DNA of 64,000 bases from Mycobacterium sp. E2733 (GTDB lineage: Bacteria; Actinomycetota; Actinomycetes; Mycobacteriales; Mycobacteriaceae). The stretch spans positions 1-64,000 of the forward strand of contig NZ_LZJZ01000012.1 in assembly GCF_001667585.1 (NCBI RefSeq). Direction: 5' to 3'. The position numbers and the translations under genes are program-made. How positions within the stretch are numbered: position 1 is the stretch's first letter; each line of letters begins with the position of its first letter. The notes under the pieces were generated by a model. That model was not told the DNA's origin, made no database searches, and saw only the letters and a list, made by a program, of their open reading frames with translations. Positions 1-9,387 of this stretch are shown in pieces.

Positions 1-1173
1 GTCATCGCCAAAGGCATGGCCAAAGACCCCGACCAGCGCTATGCCACCACCGTGGAATTCGCGCACGCCGCCCGCGAGGCGACCACCGCGCCGACCCACC
101 CACCGGTCTGGACCGACCAGCCCACCGCGGGCCCCATCCACGGCCATGACACCCTACTGGCCCCCACCGCGACCGCGCCCGTTCTGCCACCAGCGGCACC
201 GCTGGAGGTGACACCCACCCCGCAGCGGCCCAGGTGGCGGCGCCCCCACGTCGTGATTCCCGCCCTGCTCGCTACCGCGGTGTTGATCGGCGCCGGTGTC
301 TTCGCGGCCGTCAACGTCTCCCACCACCACAAGCCGACCGCCGGCGCACCCCCCGCCGCGGCGCCCAACACGGGTCCCTTCACCGGTATCTACACCGCCA
401 ACTTCGACCCGCAGACCGATCTCGACGGCAATCGGTACGAGGGTGCGGCGCCGACGACCGAAACCTGGGGCCTGCGCTCGGTGTGCCGCCCGGGCGAGTG
501 CGTGGCCACCGCCGCGCGCCGAAGCGGACAAACCACGCGCGTGTCGACGCAGGTGTTCGACGAGGTCGGCGGCCGCTGGCTGGCCGTCGGCACCGGCCCC
601 GGAACGTGCCACAACGCTCCCGCCGAACGCTGGGAGGTGTTCACCCTGCAGCCCCGCCCCGACGGCACCCTGACCGGCGACTACAGCTCGACGACCAGCG
701 ATGGCTGCGAACTCAAGCGGGCCGTGAGCTTCACCCGCACCGGCGACGTCGACGTCACCAGCCTGCCCGACCCGGCCGGCCAGCCACCGCGGGTGGTGTC
801 GCCGGCCGAGGCCCTGCACGGCCACTACCACCACACGAGAACCTTCGACGACGGGAGCAAACAGGAGGACGACTACGCTGTCCGCACCGATTGTCTGCGC
901 ACCGGTGACCGGTGCATGAGCTATTTCCACAACCCCGACGGTGTCGTGCCGCTGGTGCTCGCCGGCGGGCAGTGGACCCGGGACAACGAGCGGGACACGC
1001 CGTGTCCGGGCGGTGGCACTATGCACATGAAAATCACCGCGGCGTATCCGCTGCCGCAACCGCCGCAGGATCCGATCACGCTGCTCACCGGTCACAGCCA
1101 GCAGGAACAGACCGGCGCCTGCAAAGTCGGCCATTTTGATACCGATAATCAATACGTGCGCACCGGGGATTAG
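1..1173 (+). CDS. Ser/Thr protein kinase, C-terminal part (5' truncated by window)
   Basis: The reading frame is open from base 1 and begins inside the last helix of a Hanks-type kinase domain (VIAKGMAKDPDQRYAT, the usual end of mycobacterial Pkn catalytic domains). A Pro/Thr-rich juxtamembrane linker follows, then one membrane span (about residues 79-102 of the visible part, HVVIPALLATAVLIGAGVF), then an extracytoplasmic sensor domain of about 270 residues with several cysteines (CRPGEC, TDCLRTGDRC), likely disulphide-bonded. The ligand cannot be told from sequence. The ATP site and catalytic loop lie outside the window, so the kinase subfamily (PknF/PknJ/PknH-like) is not assignable. It ends at TAG 1171-1173. 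Confidence 0.85.
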   Translation, partial: VIAKGMAKDPDQRYATTVEFAHAAREATTAPTHPPVWTDQPTAGPIHGHDTLLAPTATAPVLPPAAPLEVTPTPQRPRWRRPHVVIPALLATAVLIGAGVFAAVNVSHHHKPTAGAPPAAAPNTGPFTGIYTANFDPQTDLDGNRYEGAAPTTETWGLRSVCRPGECVATAARRSGQTTRVSTQVFDEVGGRWLAVGTGPGTCHNAPAERWEVFTLQPRPDGTLTGDYSSTTSDGCELKRAVSFTRTGDVDVTSLPDPAGQPPRVVSPAEALHGHYHHTRTFDDGSKQEDDYAVRTDCLRTGDRCMSYFHNPDGVVPLVLAGGQWTRDNERDTPCPGGGTMHMKITAAYPLPQPPQDPITLLTGHSQQEQTGACKVGHFDTDNQYVRTGD

Positions 1174-1329
1174 AGGGCCATCCCTTTCCGGGGTTTCTGC
1201 TCAGATGACAAAGGCTCGCGGTGGTAGCGCAGCCGGCCCGGCCATAACGTGGACCGTCTTTTGCTGGCTCGTCGATTTTGACCGGGTACTCAGCATGGAG
1301 GTCGCTTTCTCTGCCTGACGAGTCGGCGG

Positions 1330-1530
1330 TAGCCCCCTTGGTGCCGGCGTTGGTGATGCCGGTTGGCATGAACGCATTGATGTCAGGCCACCACAAGTCG
1401 ATGGTGGTGGCGAGGCTGAGCGGTTCAAGGATCGGCGAGTCGATGCATCAGGTGACGCGGCGGCGCACCTTGGTCAGGGCGTCGTCGGCGCGGCGCACCA
1501 GGTGGAAGCGCTCGGCGACGATCTGCGCGC
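1330..1530 (-). pseudogene. ISL3-family transposase remnant
   Basis: Two blocks in the same minus-strand frame resemble ISL3 (IS1557-like) transposases. Block one at about 1451-1528 reads AQIVAERFHLVRRADDALTK, followed by VRRRVT and a stop at 1448. Block two at about 1331-1420 reads TTIDLWWPDINAFMPTGITN, then AGTKGA, matching the family pattern TID-WWP-I-AF-TGITNA-TEG near the C-terminus. The middle of the DDE domain is missing, a stop separates the blocks and the reading fails after the second one. No terminal inverted repeats were seen. It is a dead fragment. The rest of the 1174-1611 spacer holds nothing recognisable. Confidence 0.6.
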
Positions 1531-1611
1531 TGAACAACCAGCCCACGTGTGCAGACCGCCGACGCGTATGCGGCCCGAGCTGGGCTCGGACTCTGGCCGG
1601 CATCGGTGTCT

Positions 1612-2151
1612 TCAGCGGTGCGATACGAAGCGCGACCACCATTGCCACAGGCCGTTTACGTCGGGTCCGGGCAGATGGTTGAGATCGGATCCCCCGAAGG
1701 CCAGGGCGAGCAGCGGGCCCGAGTCATTGGTCCACATCACGGCATAAATGTCACCCTCGAACCTGCCGCACGCGATCGAGCCACCCGTGCCGTTTTGTCC
1801 CGTCCACGAAGCCGGGCTGGCCGTCATTCCCGGGCATGTCAGAGCCTTGAAATGGTGCGTGTCATCGTAGATATCCGCGAATGAGTTGTTCAGCGCGCCG
1901 ACATCGCTGAACAATGTGTAGCGCGCATCTGTTGGGCCGTTGGGCAGCGAATTGCCCGAGCATTCCACCATTGCCAGTGCCCCGGGGTCTTTTAATGACC
2001 CCTCGAGCCGATGGCACGCGCCTGCGCTATACCCCGGCGGCAACATGCCGAACAGGTCAGCAGCGGGGTCCGCCCTCGCCGTTGGAGCCGCACCGATGCT
2101 GGCCGCTGCGATGGCCGCTACGACGAATAGTTGGCGAATCATCCGGTTCAT
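1612..2151 (-). CDS. secreted protein of unknown function
   Basis: This 179-residue protein has a clear Sec signal peptide (basic MNRMIRQ, hydrophobic core, cleavage after about residue 27 at PTARA/DP). The mature part, starting DPAADLFGMLPPGYS, has four cysteines and a Gly/Ser/Asn-rich make-up like small extracellular beta domains found with mycobacterial Ser/Thr kinases. The ATG at 2151 is the only start that keeps the signal peptide. A strong AGGAGG lies about 18 bases upstream, further than usual. Downstream lies the ISL3 remnant and then, on the other strand, the kinase; a functional link to the kinase is only a guess. Confidence 0.65.
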   Translation of the reverse strand: MNRMIRQLFVVAAIAAASIGAAPTARADPAADLFGMLPPGYSAGACHRLEGSLKDPGALAMVECSGNSLPNGPTDARYTLFSDVGALNNSFADIYDDTHHFKALTCPGMTASPASWTGQNGTGGSIACGRFEGDIYAVMWTNDSGPLLALAFGGSDLNHLPGPDVNGLWQWWSRFVSHR

Positions 2152-2299
2152 TCTGCGTCGTCGGACTGCCTCCTAATAGGGGCCTTTGGCCCGGGCGCCC
2201 GCATCATGGTGCCGTGGATCGGGATGACATTCAGCTCATTTCGAGATCCATTGGCAGAACGAATACCGACCATTGCGCGATGTGGCGGTCGCTTGACCC

Positions 2300-2554
2300 T
2301 CAATTCGGTCCAGGGGATCGCGTGCGACCGGAGCGCCGACCCAGGGTACGAAGACCCTGGATCAGCGCTGCGACCAGGAGGGCGACGCCCAGAAAAATCA
2401 GTGTTATCGCCCAGTTGTAGCTGCCCGAAAGGATGGCCATGCAACCCAAATCTGAGGCATGGTCGTCAAACGCCGACCAGCACTGACCCCAGCTGCGCTT
2501 TCCGATGACGATGCCCGAGATTAATGCACCGGTGCCGAGCAGCAACATGTTCAT
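2300..2554 (-). CDS. small two-span membrane protein, unknown
   Basis: This 84-residue protein has two hydrophobic stretches: residues about 3-18 (MLLLGTGALISGIVIG) and 46-66 (NWAITLIFLGVALLVAALIQ). Two cysteines lie between them and a basic tail (RTLGRRSGRTR) follows, suggesting both ends are cytoplasmic. ATG codons at 2554 and 2548 are both possible starts. No family was recognised, and the gene sits among degraded sequence, so it may itself be decaying. Confidence 0.4.
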   Translation of the reverse strand: MNMLLLGTGALISGIVIGKRSWGQCWSAFDDHASDLGCMAILSGSYNWAITLIFLGVALLVAALIQGLRTLGRRSGRTRSPGPN

Positions 2555-2908
2555 CAGGCGATAGTCTCATGCGATCGCGCTCGTTCGGCGGTTCCTTTAC
2601 AGGCCGACCTAACGCGCTTAACGTTCTAGCGACACAACGGTATTGGGTTGCTCGAAGCGCCCAAGCGCGGACCAGGTGTGCGTTTCCGAGATCCGGTTCG
2701 GTTCAGAGCACAGCGTCCAATGGTCCACCGCCGCCAGATGAGCTTGAGCGCAGCCACCATGACCAACCCCGGCCCGAGTTCGGCGCCCGTTATCTCGTTG
2801 GTCGTCTTGCCGACTCGACGTTTGCTGTAAATGGTCGCGCACGAAAGCGTCGGCTATGGCTCTTATCTCCTCAGTTTTCTGGTTGCCGTGATGAGCTGTT
2901 CGGGTGTT

Positions 2909-3009
2909 CTAGAGGGCCCGGTGCTTGCTGCACCACAATGGTTCGCGCACTTCGTGTTTGAGGGTCTTGCCGCTCGGATTGCGGGCAGCGCAGCGACGAA
3001 GTCGACCGT
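2909..3009 (-). pseudogene. fadD (acyl-CoA synthetase) 3'-end remnant
   Basis: On the minus strand one frame reads RTVDFVAALP and the next frame continues RNPSGKTLKHEVREPLW to a stop at 2909. Joined, this is the C-terminal A10 motif of acyl-CoA synthetases (LPRNPSGK-LK-E-RE), in which the Lys of PSGK is catalytic. A single missing C in the run after CTG explains the frame change. Nothing recognisable of the adenylating domain lies upstream. The remaining 2555-3173 spacer shows no gene. Confidence 0.5.
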
Positions 3010-3173
3010 TCGCCGGACCCGCGCCGCCCACCAGCGTCAGCGGCACGAAACCGTTGTGCTGCATCGCCATATCAAAGATCGGCGTCTGGCCGCGGTCGGC
3101 TCGATCCGGGCCCTGGCCTCGTTGCGCAGCTCGCCGGGAGGCCGCCGCCACTTCGACGCGCAAAGGGTTCGTG

Positions 3174-5456
3174 TCAGCCATCGGCGGGAATGGGCAGTCG
3201 CGGACAGGCTTCGATGTAACCAATGTCCGGCGACACCCAGTCCCGCCACTGCTTGTGGCTCATATTGGTGGTGAGCTTGGCGCACACCGCCGCCACCGGG
3301 TTGGGGTAAGCAGGCCACAGCCGCACGGTCGTGTCGTAACCGCCGGAAGCAATCCGCTCGCCGTCGGGGCTGTATGCCACGCTGTCCACCGAGCCCAGGT
3401 GGCCGGTGAGCGGTTTGCCGAGGGGCTGACCGGTGGCCGTGTCCCACAACCGCACGGCGTCTTCGTTACCGCCCGAGACAATCCGTTTGCCGTCCGGGCT
3501 GAACGCTACGCTCCGCACGTAGCTCCGCACGGAGTCGTGCGTGCCTCCGGTCATCGGGTCACCGACGGGCTGGCCGGTGTCGGCGTCCCACAGCCGCGCG
3601 CCGCCCCCACCGCCGGAGACGATCCGGTGCCCGTCGGGGCTGAACGCCACGCTGGTCACCTCGTCGTGAGTCATCGGCTGGCCGACGGCTTGGCCGGTGT
3701 CGGCGTCCCACAGCCGCACGATGTCCTTGCCTGCGCCGGAGACGATGCGCTTGCCGTTGGGGCCGAATGCCACCGGGGCCGTGGAGCCGGTAAGCGGTTT
3801 GCCGACGGGCTGGCCGGTGTCGGCGTCCCACAGCCGCACGCTGTCGGCGCTGCCGGAGGCGATGCGCTTGCCGTCGGGGCTGAACGCAACCCTCCACACC
3901 CCTTCGTGAGTCATCGGCCGGCCGAGGGGTTGGCCGGTGTCTGCGTTCCACAACTGCACGCCGTCGGCGCCGCCGGAGGCGATGCGCTTGCCGTCGGGGC
4001 TGAACGCCACGTCTGACACCCCCTCGTGAGTCAGCGGCTGGCCGACGGGTTGGCCGGTGTCGGCGTCCCACAGACGCACGGCGTTGTCAAAACAGCTGAC
4101 GGAGGCGACTCGGCGCCCGTCGCGGCTGAACGCCACGCTGTCCACCCCGCACGTGTGCTGTCCGCCCCTCGGCTGGCCGATGATCGTGGGGCCGGTGTTG
4201 GCGTCCCACACCCGCACGGTGGTGTCCCCACTGCCGGAGACGATGCGCTTGCCGTCGGGGCTGAACGTCACGCTGTTCACCGGGTCCGTGTGGCCGGTCA
4301 TCGGCTGACCGATCGGTTGGCCGGTGTTGGCATCCCACAACCGCACGGTGCCGTCGTGGCCGCCGGAGACGATCCGGCGCCCGTCGGGGCTGAACGCCAC
4401 GCTGCTCACCGGGTCCGTGTGGCCGGTCATCGGCTGACCGATCGGTTGGCCGGTGTCGGCATCCCACAACCGCACGGTGCCGTCGTTCCAGCCTTCCAGG
4501 CCGCCGGAGACGATCCGCTTGCCGTCCGGGCTGAACGCCACACTGAACACCCCGTACCACTGGCCGGTCATCGGCCGACCGATCGGCTGGCCGGTGTAAC
4601 CGTCCCACAGCCGCACGCCGTCGGCGTCGCCGGAGGCGATTCGCTTGCCGTCGGGACTGAACGCCACGCTCTTCACAGGTTTGTCAGTGAGCGGCTGGCC
4701 GACGGGCTGGCCGGTGGCCGCGTCCCACAGCCGCACGCCGTCGTCACCGCCGGAGACGACCCGCTTGCCGTCCGGGCTGAACGCCACACTGAGCACCCCG
4801 TACTTGTGGCCGGTCATTGGCCGCCCGATCGGCTTGCCGGTGGCGGCATCCCACAGCCGCACGGTGTTGTCGTTGCCGCCGGAGCCGGAGGCGATGCGTT
4901 TGCCATCGGGGCTGAACGCCACGCTATTCACCGAGCCCGTGTGGCCGGTCATGGGCTGACCGATCGGCTGGCCGGTGGCCGCGTCCCACAGCCGCACGGT
5001 GTTGTCCCCACCGCCGGAGACGATCCGCTTGCCGTCCGGGCTGAACGCCACGCTGGCCACCACGGCAGGTGTCTCGATGATCTTGAGTGTGTTGCTCATC
5101 TCTTCCAGCACACTGAGATATGGAGCATCATCAGGCGTTTGCGCAAGTCGCCGTGCGGCAGCCAATTGCTGGAACGCGCGTACATCGCCTCCGGGACGGG
5201 TAGCCAGCATCGACTCGGCCTCGGCGATCAGCCGGAAGCTGGTCGCCTCGCGGAATCTTTCATTTGCCTCACGCTTGGCCTGCGAGGCCTGCACGAAGCC
5301 GACGACGGCGGCGATCACGGCGATCACAGCGATCACCGCCAACGCCGTTATGAGAATCCGTGAGCGTTTACCCAGCGCGGCCGCATGCTCCTTCTCTTGG
5401 GCGGCTTGGAGTTCGGCGGCGCCGGGGTGGTGTTCGGCATCGTCAGAAGCGATCAC
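3174..5456 (-). CDS. WD40-repeat protein with one N-terminal membrane span
   Basis: From GTG 5456 the product is 760 residues. It has a short acidic, Gln/Ala-rich N-terminus, one membrane span (about residues 34-54, ILITALAVIAVIAVIAAVV), a charged helical stretch with AFQQLAAARRLAQTP, then 14 WD repeats of the form SVAFSPDGKRI-SGG---VRLWDA-TGQP-G-P. Fourteen blades would make two seven-bladed propellers. In related actinobacterial proteins this segment follows a STAND NTPase module, which is absent here. The frame stays open to 5654 but that part is unlike any domain, so a start near 5456 is chosen although no good ribosome site is seen. The repeats are very similar to each other at DNA level. 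It is probably a membrane-anchored scaffold, or the relic of a larger STAND protein. Confidence 0.7.
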   Translation of the reverse strand: MIASDDAEHHPGAAELQAAQEKEHAAALGKRSRILITALAVIAVIAVIAAVVGFVQASQAKREANERFREATSFRLIAEAESMLATRPGGDVRAFQQLAAARRLAQTPDDAPYLSVLEEMSNTLKIIETPAVVASVAFSPDGKRIVSGGGDNTVRLWDAATGQPIGQPMTGHTGSVNSVAFSPDGKRIASGSGGNDNTVRLWDAATGKPIGRPMTGHKYGVLSVAFSPDGKRVVSGGDDGVRLWDAATGQPVGQPLTDKPVKSVAFSPDGKRIASGDADGVRLWDGYTGQPIGRPMTGQWYGVFSVAFSPDGKRIVSGGLEGWNDGTVRLWDADTGQPIGQPMTGHTDPVSSVAFSPDGRRIVSGGHDGTVRLWDANTGQPIGQPMTGHTDPVNSVTFSPDGKRIVSGSGDTTVRVWDANTGPTIIGQPRGGQHTCGVDSVAFSRDGRRVASVSCFDNAVRLWDADTGQPVGQPLTHEGVSDVAFSPDGKRIASGGADGVQLWNADTGQPLGRPMTHEGVWRVAFSPDGKRIASGSADSVRLWDADTGQPVGKPLTGSTAPVAFGPNGKRIVSGAGKDIVRLWDADTGQAVGQPMTHDEVTSVAFSPDGHRIVSGGGGGARLWDADTGQPVGDPMTGGTHDSVRSYVRSVAFSPDGKRIVSGGNEDAVRLWDTATGQPLGKPLTGHLGSVDSVAYSPDGERIASGGYDTTVRLWPAYPNPVAAVCAKLTTNMSHKQWRDWVSPDIGYIEACPRLPIPADG

Positions 5457-5843
5457 ACGTCCAGTATCGCTCGCCGACGACTCACCGGGACCGGTTCGTC
5501 GAACCCGCGTGCATCGGCCCAAACCGCCGTCCTGACGACGCCAGGCGTCAGACTTTGGTGGCGGCGGACGAAAGCGGCCGAGCGCACGGAAGCCGCCACC
5601 GACGACGCAATTGGATACCTGGCCAGCCACCCAGGATCGACTTGGCAGGCCCAATCTGCGTGTGTGCGGCGGACATCCGCAAAACAGGGCAGAGGCGGTG
5701 TCGGCGCACCGAGATGATCTGTGTCTTTACACGTCGAAACGGGATGCTTGGAAGCCGCCGCGAACGGCTTGCGAGGTTCGACCCCACCGCTGCCCGCCGG
5801 GCGCCGGCGACTAGCAGCGCCGTGCTCGCCGGGCTAAGTCGAA

Positions 5844-6974
5844 TCAGACTCCGCTGAAGCAGTCCTGACCGGTGTCTGGCGACGACGATGCCGCCGGGAT
5901 AGTCGCGTTGTTGGTCGAGAACGTAGCCTCCACGCCGGTAGCGGTGACCTTCACGCTGTCGGCGTGGATGCCCAGCGGGTAGTTCTGGGTCGCTTTGGAC
6001 GTGAGACTGTCCAGGTTCTTCTGCACCGTAGCCGTCGACATATTGGAGCCCAGCACGCTCAAGTTGACCACCTGCAGTGAGAGCCCGTTATTGGCGATCT
6101 GGGGCTTGACGGTGGCGCTGTTGAGGAAGCCCATCAACTCGATGGTTCCGTCGCTGGGATTGGTGGCGACTTTGCTAGTCACCAAGCTGCCCAGCACCGG
6201 TATGGCGTCCTGGATCGATTCCTTGATGCCTTCGGACGACCAGGTGATGGTGGCGTTCAGCGCACCGATGGTGCCCTTGGAGTTGTTTGTATTGCTCAGG
6301 CGGAGGTCCTTGATATCGATGCTGATTTTCATGCCCTTGGCGCTGCGCACTTGATTGCCGGCAGTCTGCACAGAGATGTCGGGGTAGTGACTGCCGATGT
6401 ACTGCCAGAGCATCGGCTGCATGGAGGCAAACGAAACCGTGGCGCTGTCCTGCACCTCGCATGCCACTGCGCTTGCCACCTTGCTGGCGGCCAGGCGGCG
6501 GAGGAATAGGTCAGCGCCGATTACGGCTGCCAGGATGACCACCAGCACGATGGCTAGGACCAGAACCCTCGACCGCCGGTTGCCAAACAGGCGCCGTCGG
6601 GTTCGCGCCGGGGCCTCCCTCGGCTCCGGTTGAGTGGGTGGCCGAGTGGTGGCCTGCTCCGGCGGGCTTGGTGGCGGGCTGGACTGACCTTGTCGCGGGG
6701 CCGGCGGGCGCCCCGGCGGATAGGGCCACGAGGCGGGCGGGCGACCAGGCGGATACGGCTGCGGACTTGGTGGGCGACCTGGCGGCTGTGGTCGGTTCGG
6801 CGGCGGCGGCGGGTATGGCCGGCCTCCCTGAGGAATCTGCCGGGTCGGAGATCCCGACGGGGGCACGGGCGGAGGCCCCGGGCGGACCGGTCCCCTGCCG
6901 GGGGCAGGCGGCTTGGCGGGGCGATTCCATTCCGGCGAATCACCGCCCGAAGGCCCGTGCGGAGTTGTCACCAC
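5844..6974 (-). CDS. DUF2993 membrane-anchored protein with proline-rich N-terminus
   Basis: The 376-residue product has a cytoplasmic Pro/Gly/Arg-rich region of about 120 residues (repeats of PYPPGRPPA type), a basic stretch (RTRRRLFGNRRSR), one membrane span at about 137-157 and an extracytoplasmic domain of about 215 residues. That domain matches DUF2993, the family of LmeA, which acts in lipomannan maturation and has a lipid-binding (BPI/SMP-like) fold. The Pro-rich leader is not in LmeA, so this is a paralogue and no mannan role is claimed. GTG GTG at 6974/6971 are alternative starts with GAG just upstream. Confidence 0.75.
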   Translation of the reverse strand: MVTTPHGPSGGDSPEWNRPAKPPAPGRGPVRPGPPPVPPSGSPTRQIPQGGRPYPPPPPNRPQPPGRPPSPQPYPPGRPPASWPYPPGRPPAPRQGQSSPPPSPPEQATTRPPTQPEPREAPARTRRRLFGNRRSRVLVLAIVLVVILAAVIGADLFLRRLAASKVASAVACEVQDSATVSFASMQPMLWQYIGSHYPDISVQTAGNQVRSAKGMKISIDIKDLRLSNTNNSKGTIGALNATITWSSEGIKESIQDAIPVLGSLVTSKVATNPSDGTIELMGFLNSATVKPQIANNGLSLQVVNLSVLGSNMSTATVQKNLDSLTSKATQNYPLGIHADSVKVTATGVEATFSTNNATIPAASSSPDTGQDCFSGV

Positions 6975-7642
6975 CTCAATGGTGCCTTATCAAGAAGCGT
7001 TTGCGGCGCACGCATTGGCTCGTCGAATACTGACACCAGGTTTGCGCGTTGGCGGCCACCAGCCGGCGCGACGGTTCGGAAGGTCGTGTCGTGCGGATCA
7101 CGCCTCGTACGCTTGCCCTGGCTCGTTGCAGCGTTTGTGGTCGCTGCGGCCGCCACCCTCGCTGACTTGATCATGTGACGGCGCCGCTCACCAGCAGCCG
7201 GGCCACCGGCGTGCCGCAACCCCGCAACTTCGCCGCTGGCCCATACGTGGGTTTCCAACGCCGCGCAGTTGCTGCGGTCCCATCCCGTTTCACGAGCGTC
7301 TTCTCGGTATGCGTGTTTCGTCATGTGGGTTGCCGCGCCGGTTGCCGCCGTCGATGGCGACTAAGGCAGGACCATCTCGGACGTCCGAGGGCTTGGCCCC
7401 GCATCAGTTGATCGACGATGTCGAACGACTCGGTGTTGTATGGCTTGGTAAATGATAGCAATCAAATCCACCACGGCCGCGAGAAACAATGCCGGCCGGA
7501 CACCTAGCCATGCCTGTTCAGTCCGGACACGTGGCTGACAGATCGTTACGGGGACATCCCTGACAAGACACCGCGCGCGTAGAGTAGGGCGCCCTCGCGG
7601 GAGGCAGCCAGATGCGGGTTGGGGCGCGACGATACTGGGCGT
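6975..7642. other. spacer of about 670 bases without a supported gene
   Basis: Both strands were read. Short frames exist but none has a recognisable domain, a convincing ribosome site or a signal peptide. The part around 7430-7480 is AT-richer than its surroundings (GGTAAATGATAGCAATC), which may be regulatory or foreign DNA. Confidence 0.4.
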
Positions 7643-8791
7643 CTAGTGCTGGCGATCAGGGCGGATTCGGACGTTCTGGCGGATCCCGGACCGCGTCTCA
7701 TGCCTGTGCTCGGCCGCCCATCGTCGACACGTTCGTCCCGCCCAGGACATCCGTTCGTGCGTGCGCTCCGCCTCGCGTACCAGCTCGAGTTCGACATGGT
7801 CGAGTTCTTCCTCGCCGATCACGTCGGTGCCGTCCTGGAGGAACTCGAATAGCAGCCCATCGGGGTCGAGCATCTTTCGCTCCCAGGCGCCGTGGTCGTT
7901 TATATCGTCGATGCCGATTGCGTCGGCGGCGGTGCGAAGCACCTCGCCGAGTTCGCCGTGTAGCAGCTGCCGCAGCGCGTCGGCACCCTGCCGCGGATTG
8001 GCGATCATCCACATGTGATGTTCGCCCGGAACCCTGTACAGCGTGGCGTTTGCGTGGTCGGCGATGTCGCGGGCGCTGCCGAACGGCACAACCATGTCTT
8101 TTTCGCCATGCAGCACGAACGTCGGCATCCCCTCCTCACGCATGATGTGCAGCATCGGCGTGGAATCACCGGACTCGACGATGGCCTTCATTGTTTGGAT
8201 CGGTCCCGACGGGTGACTGAAGTTGGGTCTAGACACCGATGCCAACAACCACAAGTAGCTGGCCTGGTCTCCCGCGATCATTCGCCACGGGTCGTTCACC
8301 GCGTCGAGAACCGCGGCGGAAGCGGCACTCAGTGCCCTGCCCGGCGACCTCACCAGCTTCTGCAACGCGGTGTCGAAGCTCGCCCCGGCAGCGGGGTCTA
8401 ACAAGACTGCGGCAAGCACACGCTCAGGGGCGCGCGCAGCAAGGTGGATAGCCATCCGCCCACCCATTGAATGGCCGACGAACACCGCCGGCCCCAGTCC
8501 GAGGGCATCCAACGTGCGTAACACTGAATCGGCGCGGTCGGTGAAGGCGCACGCATTACTAGGTAGCCGCCCCGTATCGCCGTGACCGGCGGCGTCGATG
8601 GCGACCACTAAGAACCCCAGACCGGCGACCCGGCTGAGCATCTGTAGGTATGCGCGCCGGCTCAGCATGATGCCGTGCATGAAAACCAACGGCACCCCGT
8701 GGCCGCCGACGGAAAGGCCGACGTGGCACTCGTCGTCTAGTTCCACAATGTGATGTGTCAGGCGAATCCGGCCTTGCGATCCGTTATTCAT
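7643..8791 (-). CDS. alpha/beta hydrolase with C-terminal extension
   Basis: This 382-residue serine hydrolase carries an oxyanion-hole HG in VFMHGIML, a nucleophile elbow GHSMGG with Ser about residue 122, an acid in HGEKDMVVP and a catalytic His in GEHHMWM. After the fold ends (about residue 285) comes an acidic extension of about 100 residues (LDPDGLLFEFLQDG, EEELDHVELELVREAERTHER) that is unusual in length. The substrate is unknown; mycobacterial relatives include esterases and lipid hydrolases. ATG 8791 is preferred over GTG 8797 because GGAG lies 5-8 bases upstream. It is followed downstream only by spacer, so it is likely monocistronic or co-transcribed from the small gene at 9072. Confidence 0.8.
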   Translation of the reverse strand: MNNGSQGRIRLTHHIVELDDECHVGLSVGGHGVPLVFMHGIMLSRRAYLQMLSRVAGLGFLVVAIDAAGHGDTGRLPSNACAFTDRADSVLRTLDALGLGPAVFVGHSMGGRMAIHLAARAPERVLAAVLLDPAAGASFDTALQKLVRSPGRALSAASAAVLDAVNDPWRMIAGDQASYLWLLASVSRPNFSHPSGPIQTMKAIVESGDSTPMLHIMREEGMPTFVLHGEKDMVVPFGSARDIADHANATLYRVPGEHHMWMIANPRQGADALRQLLHGELGEVLRTAADAIGIDDINDHGAWERKMLDPDGLLFEFLQDGTDVIGEEELDHVELELVREAERTHERMSWAGRTCRRWAAEHRHETRSGIRQNVRIRPDRQH

Positions 8792-8859
8792 CCCCACTCC
8801 GATGGAAAGCCCCGGAATCCTGTTCTGGCAGCGCGTGTGGATGACGACGGCGGGTGATA

Positions 8860-9072
8860 TTACGCCCTGCCATGGGCAAGTGGCCGGTTGTCGGGCACGC
8901 CGTGCGGGCGGCAGGTCGTGGCGATTGCGTCGCGCAGACGTTCATCGAGCAGACTGTCTAGACATCTCTGCCACTCGACGATGCAGGCATAGTTCCCATC
9001 CCCTCGCGCTCGCTTGAGCTCGTGGTAGGCCCGAAGAACGCGGCGGTGGTGTCCGGACTTGCGCGCACTCAT
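8860..9072 (-). CDS. small basic protein, unknown
   Basis: This 70-residue Arg/His-rich product starts MSARKSGHHRRVLRAYHELK and has a predicted helical N-terminal half with a CIVEWQRCLDSLLDERL segment. It lies 68 bases upstream of the alpha/beta hydrolase on the same strand and could be its leader cistron. AAAAGG lies about 10 bases before the ATG. No family was recognised. The 315 bases upstream (9073-9387) hold nothing identifiable. Confidence 0.4.
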   Translation of the reverse strand: MSARKSGHHRRVLRAYHELKRARGDGNYACIVEWQRCLDSLLDERLRDAIATTCRPHGVPDNRPLAHGRA

Positions 9073-9387
9073 CGGCGTTGCCTTTTCAGATGCCTTCGGA
9101 TCGGTTCGGCAATCCGCCCACGGATAGGACCCTAACCATTGCCGTTACGCAGACATTGAGGCTTGGCACACCACGCTCTAACCGGACGTCCCTACGGGCG
9201 GCAACCGAACTTTACCATCGCTCTTGCTGCGGCATCCTGACCAGATGCGGGGCCATACCATGTTGATCGGACATTGGGTCTGCCGCGAAGTTTGGCAGAG
9301 GTGGTTGACGAGCACGCAGAATCGGTGACTGACGATCCGCGAAGCAGTAATCATCGAGTGTGCCAAGACGACGTGCTACAGCTGCGT

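Noticed and set aside
3300..5100. Possible CRISPR-like or satellite repeat array
   Set aside because: The periodic repeats are the DNA of WD40 blades; spacing and sequence vary as coding repeats and the frame stays open.
6968..7324. 118-residue minus-strand frame upstream of the DUF2993 gene
   Set aside because: Part (ETHVWASGEVAGLRHAGG) looks faintly protein-like, but no family, start signal or continuation could be supported.
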